The notes beneath the pieces are model-generated. The model was not told where the DNA came from. It saw only the letters and a list, made by a program, of their open reading frames with translations, and did no database searches. Shown piece after piece: positions 7,164-15,929 of a DNA stretch of 36,731 nt; the first letter of the stretch is position 1; every line of letters starts with the position of its first letter. The DNA is from Nonomuraea turkmeniaca (lineage in GTDB: Bacteria > Actinomycetota > Actinomycetes > Streptosporangiales > Streptosporangiaceae). The DNA lies in assembly GCF_005889735.1 (NCBI RefSeq), contig NZ_VCKY01000101.1, positions 1 through 36,731 of the forward strand. Direction: 5' to 3'. A program made the translations under genes and the position numbers.

Positions 7164-9449
7164 ATGCCCTATCGCCCCCCACTGGTCGCGCACGAGTATT
7201 TCGTGGCGGACCCGCCCGAGCTGCCGGTTCGTGCACGCGGCGAGGGTGGCCTGTCGGCGGTGGCCGCGGCCGAGCTGGTCGCGGCCGATGGCGCCGAGGT
7301 GATGCTGAAGGCGGTCACCACGGCGGAAGAGATGCTGGTCGTGCAGGTGGGTGTGGCCGGCGAGGGTGTGATCCGGGTGCGGTTGTCGGAGGACGCGGCC
7401 GCCCGGCCGCGATCGGAGGATGCCATCTCGCTGGTGACGCCCGGCACGTACTCAGGGGCTCGTGCCGGGGTCACGCCGGGTGAGCCGATCGTGATCGACG
7501 CCGGCTCGATCCGGGCCGAGATCCAGCTTGCGCCGTGGCACCTGCGCTTCACCGCCGCCGACGGGACCACGCTGCTCGAGCAGGATCGCGGGCACACCGA
7601 CATCAGCGGCAGGCTGCGTACGCTCCCGTTCGGCCGCTCGAGCGCCAACGGTGCGGCCGTCGCGTTCCACGAGAGCTTCGCCGCCGCCCCCGACGAGGCG
7701 TTCGCCGGGTTCGGGGAGTCGTTCGCGCGGCTGGACAAGCGCGGCCAGCGGCCGGTCATGTGGAACTTCGACGCGTTCGGCGCCGAGTCGCAGCGCGCCT
7801 ACAAGAACATCCCCCTGTACGTGTCGAGCCGCGGCTACGGCGTGCTGGTCGACAGCGGCGCGCCCACCGAGTTCGACGTGTGCCAGTCCACGCACAGCGT
7901 CGTGCAGATCGTGGTGCCCGACGACGTCATGGACTACTACGTGATCGCGGGGCCGACGCCCTCCGATGTTCTGGACCGTTACGACCGGCTGACGTGCCGC
8001 CCGTCGTTGCCGCCCAAGTGGGCGTTCGGGACCTGGATCTCGTCCGGGTTCTGCGTGGACAGCCAGGAGCGGGTGCTGGCCAGGGCGCGCACCATCAGGG
8101 AGCGCGGCATCCCGTGCGACGTGCTGCACCTGGACACCTTCTGGCAGACCGACGGGCACTGGTCTGACCTGCAGTGGGATCCTGCCAACTTCCCGCAGCC
8201 GAAGCAGATGCTGGACGAGTTGCATGGGATGGGGTTCAAGGTCTGTCTCTGGATGAATCCCTACATCTCCCATCTCAGCCCTGCCTTCGAGGAGGGGTCT
8301 CGCGCCGGATATTTCCTGAAGAAGGAGGACGGGGAGACCTATGTCGCCGACTGCTGGCACGGGTCGTTCCCGGCATGCGGGATCGTCGACTTCACCAATC
8401 CGGCGGCGGCCGCCTGGTTCAAGGGGCTGCTGAGAAACCTGCTGCAGCAGGGTGTGGACGCGTTCAAGACGGACTTCGCCGAAGGCGTGCCCGCGGACGC
8501 GGTCGCGTACAACGGGATGAGCGGGACCGACCTGCACAACGTCTACACGCTCCTGTTCAACGACGCGGTCGTCGACGTCACCCGCGAGGTCAACGGGCAC
8601 GGGCTGGTGTGGGCGCGGTCGTCGTACCTCGGCGGGCAGCGCCACAGCGCCCAGTGGAACGGCGACACCTTCACCAGTTACGCCGCCATGGGCAGCACGA
8701 TCAGGGGCGGGCTCGCGCACGGACTGTCCGGCGTGCCGTTCTGGAGCCACGACGCCGGCGGGTTCACCGGCCGGCCATCGGACGATCTGTACGTCCGCTG
8801 GACCCAGTTCGGCGCCCTGTCCCCGCTGGTACGGCTGCACGGCACGACCACCCGCGAGCCCTGGGAGTTCCCGGCCGTCGAGGCGCTGGCCGTGGAGGCG
8901 CTGAAGCTGCGCTACCGCCTGATGCCGTACATCTACTCGGCGGCCGTCGAGGCCGCGCGCACCGGCGCGCCCATGATGCGGGCGCTCTGCGTGGACTACC
9001 CGGACGACCCCGTGGCCTGGCAGGCCGATTTGCAGTACCTGTTCGGCCGCGACCTGCTCGTGGCCCCCATGGTCGCGCCGGACGGCGTCCGGCAGGTGTA
9101 CCTGCCGCGGGGCCGGTGGATCGACTACTGGACGGGCGAGGTGCTGGAGGGCTCCCGCTACGTCCAGGTCAGCAAGCCGCTCGACCAGATCCCCCTCTTC
9201 GTACGACACGGCGCGCTCATCCCGGTCTCCGAGCAGGGAGACACGATCGGCGTGCCGGAAGAGATCACGTTCGTCGCCTTCGGGGGCGGCGACGGCACTA
9301 CTGAAATCCACGACGAAGACGGCGTGACGGTCGCCGTCGCCACCAGGGACGGCGATGAACTGCGTGTCGCCGTCACCGGCCCGAAGCGCGTCACCGGGGT
9401 CGAGATCGCCCCGGTGGCCGGAGCTCCCGCGCGGGCCGTCCTCTCGTAA
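7164..9449 (+). CDS. GH31 alpha-xylosidase (YicI type)
   Basis: A 761-residue cytoplasmic glycoside hydrolase without signal peptide. It has the N-terminal beta-sandwich (ends with AGFGESFARLDKRGQ), a catalytic barrel and C-terminal sheets. The nucleophile is Asp437 in AFKTDFAEG and the acid/base Asp501 in QWNGDTF, spaced as in E. coli YicI. The KTDF context and RGIPCDVLHLDTFW match alpha-xylosidases better than alpha-glucosidases. It would remove the non-reducing-end xylose from imported xyloglucan oligosaccharides. AAGGAG at 7153-7158 sets the ATG. It is first in an operon with an ABC importer and a secreted GH3, preceded by double operators. Alternative specificity (isoprimeverose versus longer oligosaccharides) cannot be decided here. 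Confidence 0.92.
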   Translation: MPYRPPLVAHEYFVADPPELPVRARGEGGLSAVAAAELVAADGAEVMLKAVTTAEEMLVVQVGVAGEGVIRVRLSEDAAARPRSEDAISLVTPGTYSGARAGVTPGEPIVIDAGSIRAEIQLAPWHLRFTAADGTTLLEQDRGHTDISGRLRTLPFGRSSANGAAVAFHESFAAAPDEAFAGFGESFARLDKRGQRPVMWNFDAFGAESQRAYKNIPLYVSSRGYGVLVDSGAPTEFDVCQSTHSVVQIVVPDDVMDYYVIAGPTPSDVLDRYDRLTCRPSLPPKWAFGTWISSGFCVDSQERVLARARTIRERGIPCDVLHLDTFWQTDGHWSDLQWDPANFPQPKQMLDELHGMGFKVCLWMNPYISHLSPAFEEGSRAGYFLKKEDGETYVADCWHGSFPACGIVDFTNPAAAAWFKGLLRNLLQQGVDAFKTDFAEGVPADAVAYNGMSGTDLHNVYTLLFNDAVVDVTREVNGHGLVWARSSYLGGQRHSAQWNGDTFTSYAAMGSTIRGGLAHGLSGVPFWSHDAGGFTGRPSDDLYVRWTQFGALSPLVRLHGTTTREPWEFPAVEALAVEALKLRYRLMPYIYSAAVEAARTGAPMMRALCVDYPDDPVAWQADLQYLFGRDLLVAPMVAPDGVRQVYLPRGRWIDYWTGEVLEGSRYVQVSKPLDQIPLFVRHGALIPVSEQGDTIGVPEEITFVAFGGGDGTTEIHDEDGVTVAVATRDGDELRVAVTGPKRVTGVEIAPVAGAPARAVLS

Positions 9450-9465
9450 CACCCCTGGAGGGATC

Positions 9466-10770
9466 ATGCGCAAATTCAGAGGCGCGGCGGCACTGGCCGC
9501 CGCGGTCCTGATCCTGACGGCCTGCGGCTCCGGCGGCACCGAAAGCCCCCCGACGCAGGGCAACCAGCCCCGCGTGCTGAAGCTCTGGCACTACGAGTCA
9601 AAAGACAGCGCCATGGCCAAGGCATGGGCGGAGGCGATCAAGAAGTTCGAGGCGTCGCACCCGAACGTGACCGTCAAGTTCGAGGAGAAGGGCTTCGAGC
9701 AGATCCAGAAGACGGCGAGCATGGTGCTCAACTCCGATGAAGCGCCCGACATCATGGAGTACAACAAGGGCAACGCCACCGCCGGGCTGCTGTCGAAGCA
9801 GGGCCTGCTGACGAACCTCTCCGAGGAGGCCACCAAGCGCGGCTGGGACAAGCTGCTGCCCGGTGGCCTGCAGACCACCGCCAAGTACGACGACCGTGGC
9901 GTCATGGGCGCCGGCAACTGGTTCGGCGTGCCGAACTACGGCGAGTTCGTGATGGTCTATTACAACAAGGACCTGTTCGACAAGCACAAGGTCAAGGTCC
10001 CGACCACATTCGAGGAGTTCACCGCCGGGCTGGACACGTTCGTCAAGGCCGGGGTGACGCCCATCTCCAATGCCGGTGCCGAATACCCTGCGCAGCAGAT
10101 CCTCTACCAGCTCGCTCTCACCAAGGCGCAGAAGCCGTGGCTCGATGCCTTCCAGTCCTACAAGGGCAAGGTCGACTTCCACGGACCTGAGCTCACCTAC
10201 GGCGCGGACACGTTCGCCGACTGGGTGAAGAAGGGCTACATCGCCAAGAACTCGGCCGGGCTCAAGGCCGAGGACATGGGCGTGGCCTTCATGAACGGCA
10301 AGTTCCCCATCATGATCAGCGGCAGCTGGTGGTACGGCCGCGTGGCCTCCACGATCAAGGACTTCCAGTGGGGCCACTTCCTGTTCCCCGGCGCCACCCT
10401 GTCGCCGGGCTCGAGCGGAAACCTGTGGGTCGTGCCCGAGAACTCCAAGAACAAGGACCTGGCCTACGACTTCATCGACATCACGATGAGCAAGGAGATC
10501 CAGAACCTGCTGGGCAACTCCGGTGGTGTTCCCGTGGCCGCAGACCCGGCCGCGATCACCGACGCCAAGAGCAAGGAGCTCATCGAGTCCTTCAACAAGC
10601 TCACGGCCGCCGACGGCCTGGCCTTCTACCCCGACTGGCCGGCGCCCGGCTACTACGACGTGCTGGTGGCCGGCGTCCAGGAGCTCATCAACGGCAGCAA
10701 GACCTCGGCGGAGGTCCTGGACGAGATCGCCAAGCCGTACGAGGACAACCTCGCCGACATTGGCAACTAG
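9466..10770 (+). CDS. ABC sugar-binding lipoprotein
   Basis: A 434-residue family-1 extracellular solute-binding protein. The signal peptide ends in the lipobox LTAC with Cys20, so it is anchored to the outer face of the membrane. The mature part has the typical start VLKLWHYESKDS and the hinge-region segment GEFVMVYYNKDLFDKH. The ATG at 9466 is supported by GGAGGG at 9457-9462. It lies 16 bases behind the alpha-xylosidase stop, and its own stop directly abuts the first permease start. The context suggests capture of xyloglucan-derived or similar oligosaccharides; the actual ligand is inference. Confidence 0.9.
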   Translation: MRKFRGAAALAAAVLILTACGSGGTESPPTQGNQPRVLKLWHYESKDSAMAKAWAEAIKKFEASHPNVTVKFEEKGFEQIQKTASMVLNSDEAPDIMEYNKGNATAGLLSKQGLLTNLSEEATKRGWDKLLPGGLQTTAKYDDRGVMGAGNWFGVPNYGEFVMVYYNKDLFDKHKVKVPTTFEEFTAGLDTFVKAGVTPISNAGAEYPAQQILYQLALTKAQKPWLDAFQSYKGKVDFHGPELTYGADTFADWVKKGYIAKNSAGLKAEDMGVAFMNGKFPIMISGSWWYGRVASTIKDFQWGHFLFPGATLSPGSSGNLWVVPENSKNKDLAYDFIDITMSKEIQNLLGNSGGVPVAADPAAITDAKSKELIESFNKLTAADGLAFYPDWPAPGYYDVLVAGVQELINGSKTSAEVLDEIAKPYEDNLADIGN

Positions 10771-11634
10771 ATGAGAGTGCGTACGAGGGGGTACTGGCTC
10801 TACCTCATCCCCAGCCTGCTGCTCTTCCTGGGCGTCATCGTCGTCCCGTTCCTCATGAACGTGGGCGCGAGCTTCACCCGCTGGTCCGGGGTGGGCACGC
10901 CCAGGTGGATCGGGTTCGACAACTACGCCAGGCTGCTGCAGGACGAGCGGTTCTGGCAGTCGTTCCAGCACAATGTGGGGCTGATCGTGGCCATGGCCAT
11001 CGTGCCGACCGCGATCGGCCTCCTGCTGGCGGCCGCGTTGTTCGACTACATCGGCAAACGGTTCGGGTCGCGTACGGCCTCGGCGCTGCGCGCGATGTAC
11101 TACCTGCCGCAGGTCCTGCCGGTGGCGGTGGCCGGCGTGGTGTGGGGCTGGATGCTGCACCCGTCGTACGGCGCGGTCAACCAGATCTTCGGGCTGGACC
11201 TCGATTGGCTCGGCGATCCCGACCTGGCGCTGGCCACGGTCATGGCGGTCATGGTGTGGTTCCAGCTCGGCTACCCGGTCGTGATCTTCATGGCCGGGCT
11301 GCAGCGGGTGGACCCGGCCTACTACGAGGCGGCGGAGATCGACGGGGCCTCGTGGTGGCGCAAGTTCTGGCACATCACGATCCCGCAGATCCGGCCGGAG
11401 ATCTTCGTGGTGCTGCTGACGTGCACGATCGCCGCGCTGAAGGTGTTCGGGCCGATCTTCGTGCTGACGCGCGGCGGGCCCGGCAACGCCACCATGGTCC
11501 CCTCGTACTTCTCGTACCTGAACTTCTTCCAGAAGAGCAACGTCGGGTACGGCTCCGCGATCGCCACGGTGCTGGCGCTGATCATCATCGTGGTCACGTT
11601 CCTGTTCCTGCGAGTCCAGGAGCGTGAGCAATGA
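10771..11634 (+). CDS. ABC sugar permease, MalF type
   Basis: A 287-residue integral membrane subunit with about six helices (the first is YWLYLIPSLLLFLGVIVVPF). The loop EAAEIDGASWWRKFWHITIP is the EAA motif that docks to the ATPase. The ATG follows the stop of the binding protein with no gap and it overlaps the next permease by four bases, so the import genes are tightly coupled. No ATP-binding subunit is encoded in the operon; in actinomycetes such importers usually share a multi-purpose MsiK-type ATPase encoded elsewhere. Confidence 0.92.
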   Translation: MRVRTRGYWLYLIPSLLLFLGVIVVPFLMNVGASFTRWSGVGTPRWIGFDNYARLLQDERFWQSFQHNVGLIVAMAIVPTAIGLLLAAALFDYIGKRFGSRTASALRAMYYLPQVLPVAVAGVVWGWMLHPSYGAVNQIFGLDLDWLGDPDLALATVMAVMVWFQLGYPVVIFMAGLQRVDPAYYEAAEIDGASWWRKFWHITIPQIRPEIFVVLLTCTIAALKVFGPIFVLTRGGPGNATMVPSYFSYLNFFQKSNVGYGSAIATVLALIIIVVTFLFLRVQEREQ

Positions 11635-12452
11635 GGGGCCCAGGACGGTGGGCGGTGCTGTTCGCGCTGGTCGTGCTGGCGGTCGTGATGGTGTTCCCGT
11701 TCGCGATCGTGGCGATGAACGCGGTCAAGTCGCCGGCCGAGTACAGCACGCAAGGACCGCTGAGCCTGCCTGACGGGCTCTACCTCCAGGGCATCATCGA
11801 CTTCTGGAACCGGGTCGACTTCGGCACGAAGCTCTGGAACAGCTTCGTGATCAGCGCCTCCGTCTCGGTGCTGGCCGTCGTGTTGTCGGTGCTCAACGCG
11901 TACGCGCTGGGCATCGGCAGGGTGAAGGGCCGGCTGTCGATCCTCGTGTTGTTCCTGGTGGCCAACACGCTGCCGCAGGAGGCGCTGGCCTACCCGCTCT
12001 ACTACCTGTCCAAGGCGGCCGGGCTCTACGACACGCAACTGGCCGTGATCATCGTCATGACCGTGATCCAGGCGGCGTTCGGCACGTACCTGCTGAGCGC
12101 GGTCCTGGGGCAGTTCCCGAAGGAGATCCTCGAAGCCGCGGCGATCGACGGCGCGGGGCGGCTGCGATCGTTGTTGCGGATCGTGGTGCCGATCAGCAGG
12201 CCCACCCTGAACGTCCTGCTGATCTTCTTCTTCATCTGGACCTGGAACGAGTTCTTCCTGCCGCTGATCTTCCTGATCTCGAACGACACCCAGACGGTGC
12301 CCGTCGCGCTCGCCGTCCTTCAGGGCGAGAAGTTCATGGACGCCACCATGTCCAGCGCTTCTGCCCTGCTCGGCGTCGTCCCGGCGATCGCCTTCTTCCT
12401 GATCTTCCAGCGCACGCTGACCCGAGGAGTGACGGTCGGCGCCATCAAGTGA
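11631..12452 (+). CDS. ABC sugar permease, MalG type
   Basis: A 273-residue partner of the preceding permease with six predicted helices, beginning WAVLFALVVLAVVMVFPFAI. Its EAA loop reads LEAAAIDGAGRLRSLLRIVV and it ends in the usual RTLTRGVTVGAIK of the MalG/LacG group. ATGA overlap with the upstream gene shows translational coupling. The secreted GH3 begins 12 bases downstream, so uptake and enzyme genes are one transcript. Confidence 0.92.
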   Translation: MRGPGRWAVLFALVVLAVVMVFPFAIVAMNAVKSPAEYSTQGPLSLPDGLYLQGIIDFWNRVDFGTKLWNSFVISASVSVLAVVLSVLNAYALGIGRVKGRLSILVLFLVANTLPQEALAYPLYYLSKAAGLYDTQLAVIIVMTVIQAAFGTYLLSAVLGQFPKEILEAAAIDGAGRLRSLLRIVVPISRPTLNVLLIFFFIWTWNEFFLPLIFLISNDTQTVPVALAVLQGEKFMDATMSSASALLGVVPAIAFFLIFQRTLTRGVTVGAIK

Positions 12453-12464
12453 TGGAGACTCTGA

Positions 12465-15347
12465 ATGCGTTTACGAATCCCGATGCTGGCCGCCCTCACC
12501 CTGGCCGCCTCGATCCTCGCCGTGCCACCCGCACAGGCGGTGGACTATCCCTTCCAGAACCCGAGCCTCCCGCTGGAGCAGCGGGTCAACGATCTGCTCG
12601 GCCGGCTCACGCTGGACGAGAAGCTGAGCCTGCTGCACCAGTCGCAGCCGGCGATCCCCCGGCTGGGCATCGCCTACCACAAGAACGGCACGGAGGCGCT
12701 GCACGGCGTCGCCTGGTCCAACCACCTCAATGACAACTGGAACCAGAAGTTCGCGAGCGGCACGGTGTTCCCGCAGGCCATCGGGCTGGCCAGCACCTGG
12801 GACCCGGCACAGATCAAGAAGGTCGGCTCGGCCGTCGGTGACGAGACGCGCGGCTACAACGACGTCGATCCCATCCTGTGGGGCCTGCAGGTGTGGGCGC
12901 CCGTGGTCGACCTGCTCCGCGACCCGCGGGCGGGCCGGAACGAGGAGGGCTACTCGGAGGATCCGTACCTGACCGGGGCCGTCTCGACGGCCTACGGCAA
13001 GGGCCTGCAGGGCGACGACCCCTTCTACCTGAAGACCGCGCCCGTGCTGAAGCACTACATGGCCTACAACAACGAGACCAACCGCAGTCTCACCTCCTCC
13101 AACCTGACGCCCAAGCTCAAGCACGAGTACTACGAGCCCGCGTTCAAGGCCGCCATCTCGGCGAACGCCGCGACCGGCGTGATGGCCTCGTACAACGTGG
13201 TCAACGGGCGGCCCGCGCACGTCAACACCGACCTGAACACGGTGGTCAGGTCCTGGACGGACAAGACGCTTTACAACGTCAGCGACGCCTGGGGTCCGCA
13301 CGCGCTCACCGACCTGCAGAAGTACTTCGACAACAAGCCCGAGGCGTTCGCCGCCGTGCTGAAGAGCGGGCAGGACAGCTTCACCATCGACGGCAGCGAC
13401 ATCACCACGATGGTGACCAACCTCAAGGCCGCGCTCGACCAGGGCCGGATCACCGAGGCCGACGTGGACAAGTCGGTACGCAGCGTGCTGTCCATCAGGA
13501 CCCGGCTCGGGCACTTCGACCCGGACGGCGGGCCCTACAAGAAGATCACCAAGGATGTGATCAACAGCGCCGCCAACCAGAAGCTCAACCGCGAGACCGC
13601 GGGCAAGGCGGCGGTGCTGCTCAAGAACTCCGGCCTGCTGCCGCTGGCCAAGCCGCGCAGCGCCGCCGTGGTGGGGCCGCTGTCCGACAAGCTCTACCAG
13701 GACTGGTACTCCGGCCAGCTGCCCTACCAGGTGACCCCGCTCGCCGGGATCAAGGAGCGGGTGCCCGACGTCAGCACCGCCGGCGGACTGGAGCGCATCG
13801 CGCTCAAGCATCTGGCCTCCGGCAAGTACATCACCGCCACCGGCACGGGAGCCGACGACAACGCGGGTCTGATCGACGCGGCGCCCACCGCGGCCTCCCA
13901 GTGGGACCTGACGGACTGGACCAGCGGCATGTCCACGCTCCGCAACGCGGGCAACGGCAAGCTGCTCGGCGGTGACTGGCGCTCGCTCGACACCGACGAC
14001 AACGAGCCCAACGGCTGGTACGTCCAGCAGCAGTTCGCCCTGGAGCGGCAGTCCGACGGCAGCTACCTGATCAGGTACGCCGGCTACGAGAACGTCGAGA
14101 GCTGGTACGCCCTGCCCGACCCGTACGTCACGGTGACCGCCGAGGGCGCGCTCGCCCTGGCCCCGAAGGCGGAGGCGGCGAAGTTCGGCAAGGAGGTCGT
14201 CTCCGACGGCATCGCCGCGGCCGCCGCGCAGGCCGCCAAGGCCGAGGTCGCGGTCGTGGTGGTCGGCAGCCACCCGTACGTGGCCGGGCGCGAGTTCCAC
14301 GACCGCGACAACCTGCGGCTCGGCGACGGGCAGCGGCGGCTGATCGAAGCCGTCCGGAAGGCCAACCCGAAGACCGTCGTGGTCCTGGAGACGAGCTACC
14401 CGGTGACCGTGGAGGCGCCCAACCTGCTGTGGACCACGCACGCCGGCGCCGAGACCGGCCACGCGGTCGCCGACGTGCTGTTCGGCGAGGTCAACCCGGC
14501 CGGCCGGCTCACCCAGACCTGGCCCGCGTCGGACGACCTGCCGAGCCTGCTGGACTACGACCTGACCAAGACCGGCATGACGTACCTGTACGGGAAGGGC
14601 AAGCCGCTCTACTCGTTCGGCCACGGGCTGAGCTACACCACCTTCGGCTACCAGGGCCTGCAGGCGCAGGGTGACAAGGTGAGCGTGAAGGTCACCAACA
14701 CCGGCAAGGTCAAGGGCGACGAAGTCGTCCAGCTCTACACCCACCAGCGCGAGTCCCGCTTCAAGCAGCCGGTCAAGCAGCTGCGCGGCTTCCAGCGGAT
14801 CACGCTTAACCCGGGCGAGACCCGTACCGTCACCTTCACCCTGAAGAAGTCGGACCTGGCCGTCTGGGACCACACCAGGAACAAGTGGGTCGTCGAGAAC
14901 GCCACCCACGACGTGCTCGTCGGCTCCGCCTCCGACCGGATCCGCCAGTCGACCACTCTGCGCGTGTCCGGCGAGACCGTCCCGGTCCGCGACCTGGCCA
15001 AGCCGACCAGGGCGATGGACTTCGACGACTACTCGGGGGTCTTCTTCGCCGACGAGAGCAAGGTGAGCGGCGAGGTCGTGGAGGGCTCGGCGGGTGACTG
15101 GATCTCCTTCACCGGCGCTTCCTGGGGCTCGCGTCTCACGGCCTCGGTGGCCTCGGTGAACGGCGGCTCGGTCGAGCTGCGCCGCGGCTCGCCGACGGGC
15201 ACGCTGCTCGGCACCCTCCAGGCGCCGGCCACCGGTGGGATCTACCAGTACGCCACGGCGAACACGACCGTGAGCGCGGGCACCGGGAGCCTGTACCTGG
15301 TGTTCAAGGGCGATCTGCGGATCAAGGACTTCGCCCTCGCCCGATGA
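12465..15347 (+). CDS. Secreted GH3 glycosidase with fascin-like insert and C-terminal CBM6-like domain
   Basis: A 960-residue exported beta-glycosidase (beta-glucosidase or beta-xylosidase activity). A signal peptide ends near AQA-VD (residue about 25). The GH3 barrel contains DPRAGRNEEGYSEDPY and the nucleophile Asp274 in NVSDAW. The second GH3 domain (from about AVLLKNSGLLPL to the end of GHGLSYTTF) is interrupted at about 440-565 by a segment with GKYITATGTGADDNAG and a second similar lobe, resembling a fascin/beta-trefoil module, where many GH3 proteins carry PA14. A fibronectin-III-like domain (VKVTNTGKVKGDEVVQLY) and a final segment of about 130 residues resembling CBM6 follow. GGAG at 12454-12457 supports the ATG. 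It closes the alpha-xylosidase/ABC operon and is a paralogue of the GH3 at 29139. Confidence 0.88.
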   Translation: MRLRIPMLAALTLAASILAVPPAQAVDYPFQNPSLPLEQRVNDLLGRLTLDEKLSLLHQSQPAIPRLGIAYHKNGTEALHGVAWSNHLNDNWNQKFASGTVFPQAIGLASTWDPAQIKKVGSAVGDETRGYNDVDPILWGLQVWAPVVDLLRDPRAGRNEEGYSEDPYLTGAVSTAYGKGLQGDDPFYLKTAPVLKHYMAYNNETNRSLTSSNLTPKLKHEYYEPAFKAAISANAATGVMASYNVVNGRPAHVNTDLNTVVRSWTDKTLYNVSDAWGPHALTDLQKYFDNKPEAFAAVLKSGQDSFTIDGSDITTMVTNLKAALDQGRITEADVDKSVRSVLSIRTRLGHFDPDGGPYKKITKDVINSAANQKLNRETAGKAAVLLKNSGLLPLAKPRSAAVVGPLSDKLYQDWYSGQLPYQVTPLAGIKERVPDVSTAGGLERIALKHLASGKYITATGTGADDNAGLIDAAPTAASQWDLTDWTSGMSTLRNAGNGKLLGGDWRSLDTDDNEPNGWYVQQQFALERQSDGSYLIRYAGYENVESWYALPDPYVTVTAEGALALAPKAEAAKFGKEVVSDGIAAAAAQAAKAEVAVVVVGSHPYVAGREFHDRDNLRLGDGQRRLIEAVRKANPKTVVVLETSYPVTVEAPNLLWTTHAGAETGHAVADVLFGEVNPAGRLTQTWPASDDLPSLLDYDLTKTGMTYLYGKGKPLYSFGHGLSYTTFGYQGLQAQGDKVSVKVTNTGKVKGDEVVQLYTHQRESRFKQPVKQLRGFQRITLNPGETRTVTFTLKKSDLAVWDHTRNKWVVENATHDVLVGSASDRIRQSTTLRVSGETVPVRDLAKPTRAMDFDDYSGVFFADESKVSGEVVEGSAGDWISFTGASWGSRLTASVASVNGGSVELRRGSPTGTLLGTLQAPATGGIYQYATANTTVSAGTGSLYLVFKGDLRIKDFALAR

Positions 15348-15348
15348 C

Positions 15349-15390
15349 GTTTCGTGGCGGCCACGAGCATGGTCGTGGCCGCCACGAAAC
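15349..15390 (+). terminator. Strong terminator hairpin after secreted GH3
   Basis: A perfect 18-bp stem, GTTTCGTGGCGGCCACGA (15349-15366), with a 6-base loop and its exact complement at 15373-15390, starts one base after the GH3 stop. It ends the alpha-xylosidase/ABC/GH3 operon. No T-run follows. Confidence 0.88.
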
Positions 15391-15399
15391 CCCCTTGCT

Positions 15400-15446
15400 C
15401 TTGGATAGCTACGTTATCTAGTATTTAGATACTTTCGCTATCCAAG
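15400..15446 (+). promoter_or_regulatory. Nested inverted repeats and promoter of the DoxX-like gene
   Basis: The outer arms CTTGGATAGC (15400-15409) and GCTATCCAAG (15437-15446) are perfect 10-bp complements; inside lie TATCTA (15415-15420) and TAGATA (15426-15431). TTGGAT (15401-15406) with TTAGAT (15425-15430) at 18 bp spacing is a plausible promoter lying within the repeat. The right arm merges into the ribosome site AAGGGGG (15444-15450). The same GCTATCCAA string occurs at the SDR promoter (17398-17406). A dimeric repressor site is likely. Confidence 0.6.
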
Positions 15447-15455
15447 GGGGCTTCG

Positions 15456-15929
15456 ATGATTGTGCTCGTTCTGCTGGGAGCCACGCTGGTGTTCCGGCTT
15501 CTCGGCGTGCTGGGCGTGAGCCGGTTCGCCACCTGGCGGGTCAGCGCCGCCCACGGACTGGCCGTCATGCTGGTCATGACGGCCAGTGCGCATTTTGTCC
15601 CGGCGGGCGTGACGTTCATGCCCCATCACGCCGACATGGTGGCCATGGTGCCGCCGTTCGTGCCGTTCCCCGCTCTGATGGTGTATCTGACCGGGGTGCT
15701 GGAGCTGGCCGGGGCCGTGGGACTGGTGCTCGAAGGGACGCGCAGAGCCGCGGGGATCTGCCTGGCGCTGCTCTTCGTGCTCCTGCTGCCGGCGAACGTG
15801 TACGCCGCCCTCGCGGGCCAGGACGTGACCCCTCTCTGGCAGCGGGTCCCCGAGCAGGTGCTCTACATCGGGATCGCGTTGTGGGCCGCCAGGACGCGTA
15901 CCCAGTCGACGGTGAACTCCTTCGGGTAA
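15456..15929 (+). CDS. DoxX-like small membrane protein
   Basis: A 157-residue protein with four predicted membrane helices (start IVLVLLGATLVFRLLGVLGV; others around MLVMTASAHFVPAG, LTGVLELAGAVGLVLEGTR and CLALLFVLLLPANVYAAL). The ARTASAHF/PAG and GVLELAGAVGL pattern is typical of DoxX/DoxX-like proteins, whose biochemical role is mostly unknown (some act in redox homeostasis). ATG follows AAGGGGG by five bases. Its last 67 bases overlap, on the opposite strand, the end of the GH16 gene. It has its own promoter with inverted repeats. No link to sugar degradation can be shown from the sequence. Confidence 0.8.
   Translation: MIVLVLLGATLVFRLLGVLGVSRFATWRVSAAHGLAVMLVMTASAHFVPAGVTFMPHHADMVAMVPPFVPFPALMVYLTGVLELAGAVGLVLEGTRRAAGICLALLFVLLLPANVYAALAGQDVTPLWQRVPEQVLYIGIALWAARTRTQSTVNSFG

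Noticed and set aside
7452..9563. 703-codon minus-strand open frame opposite the alpha-xylosidase
   Set aside because: Composition is that of a shadow frame, no domain is recognisable and the plus-strand GH31 is certain.
9598..11631. 677-codon minus-strand open frame opposite the ABC genes
   Set aside because: Same reasoning: low-complexity His/Arg/Gln-rich shadow of three well-defined plus-strand genes.
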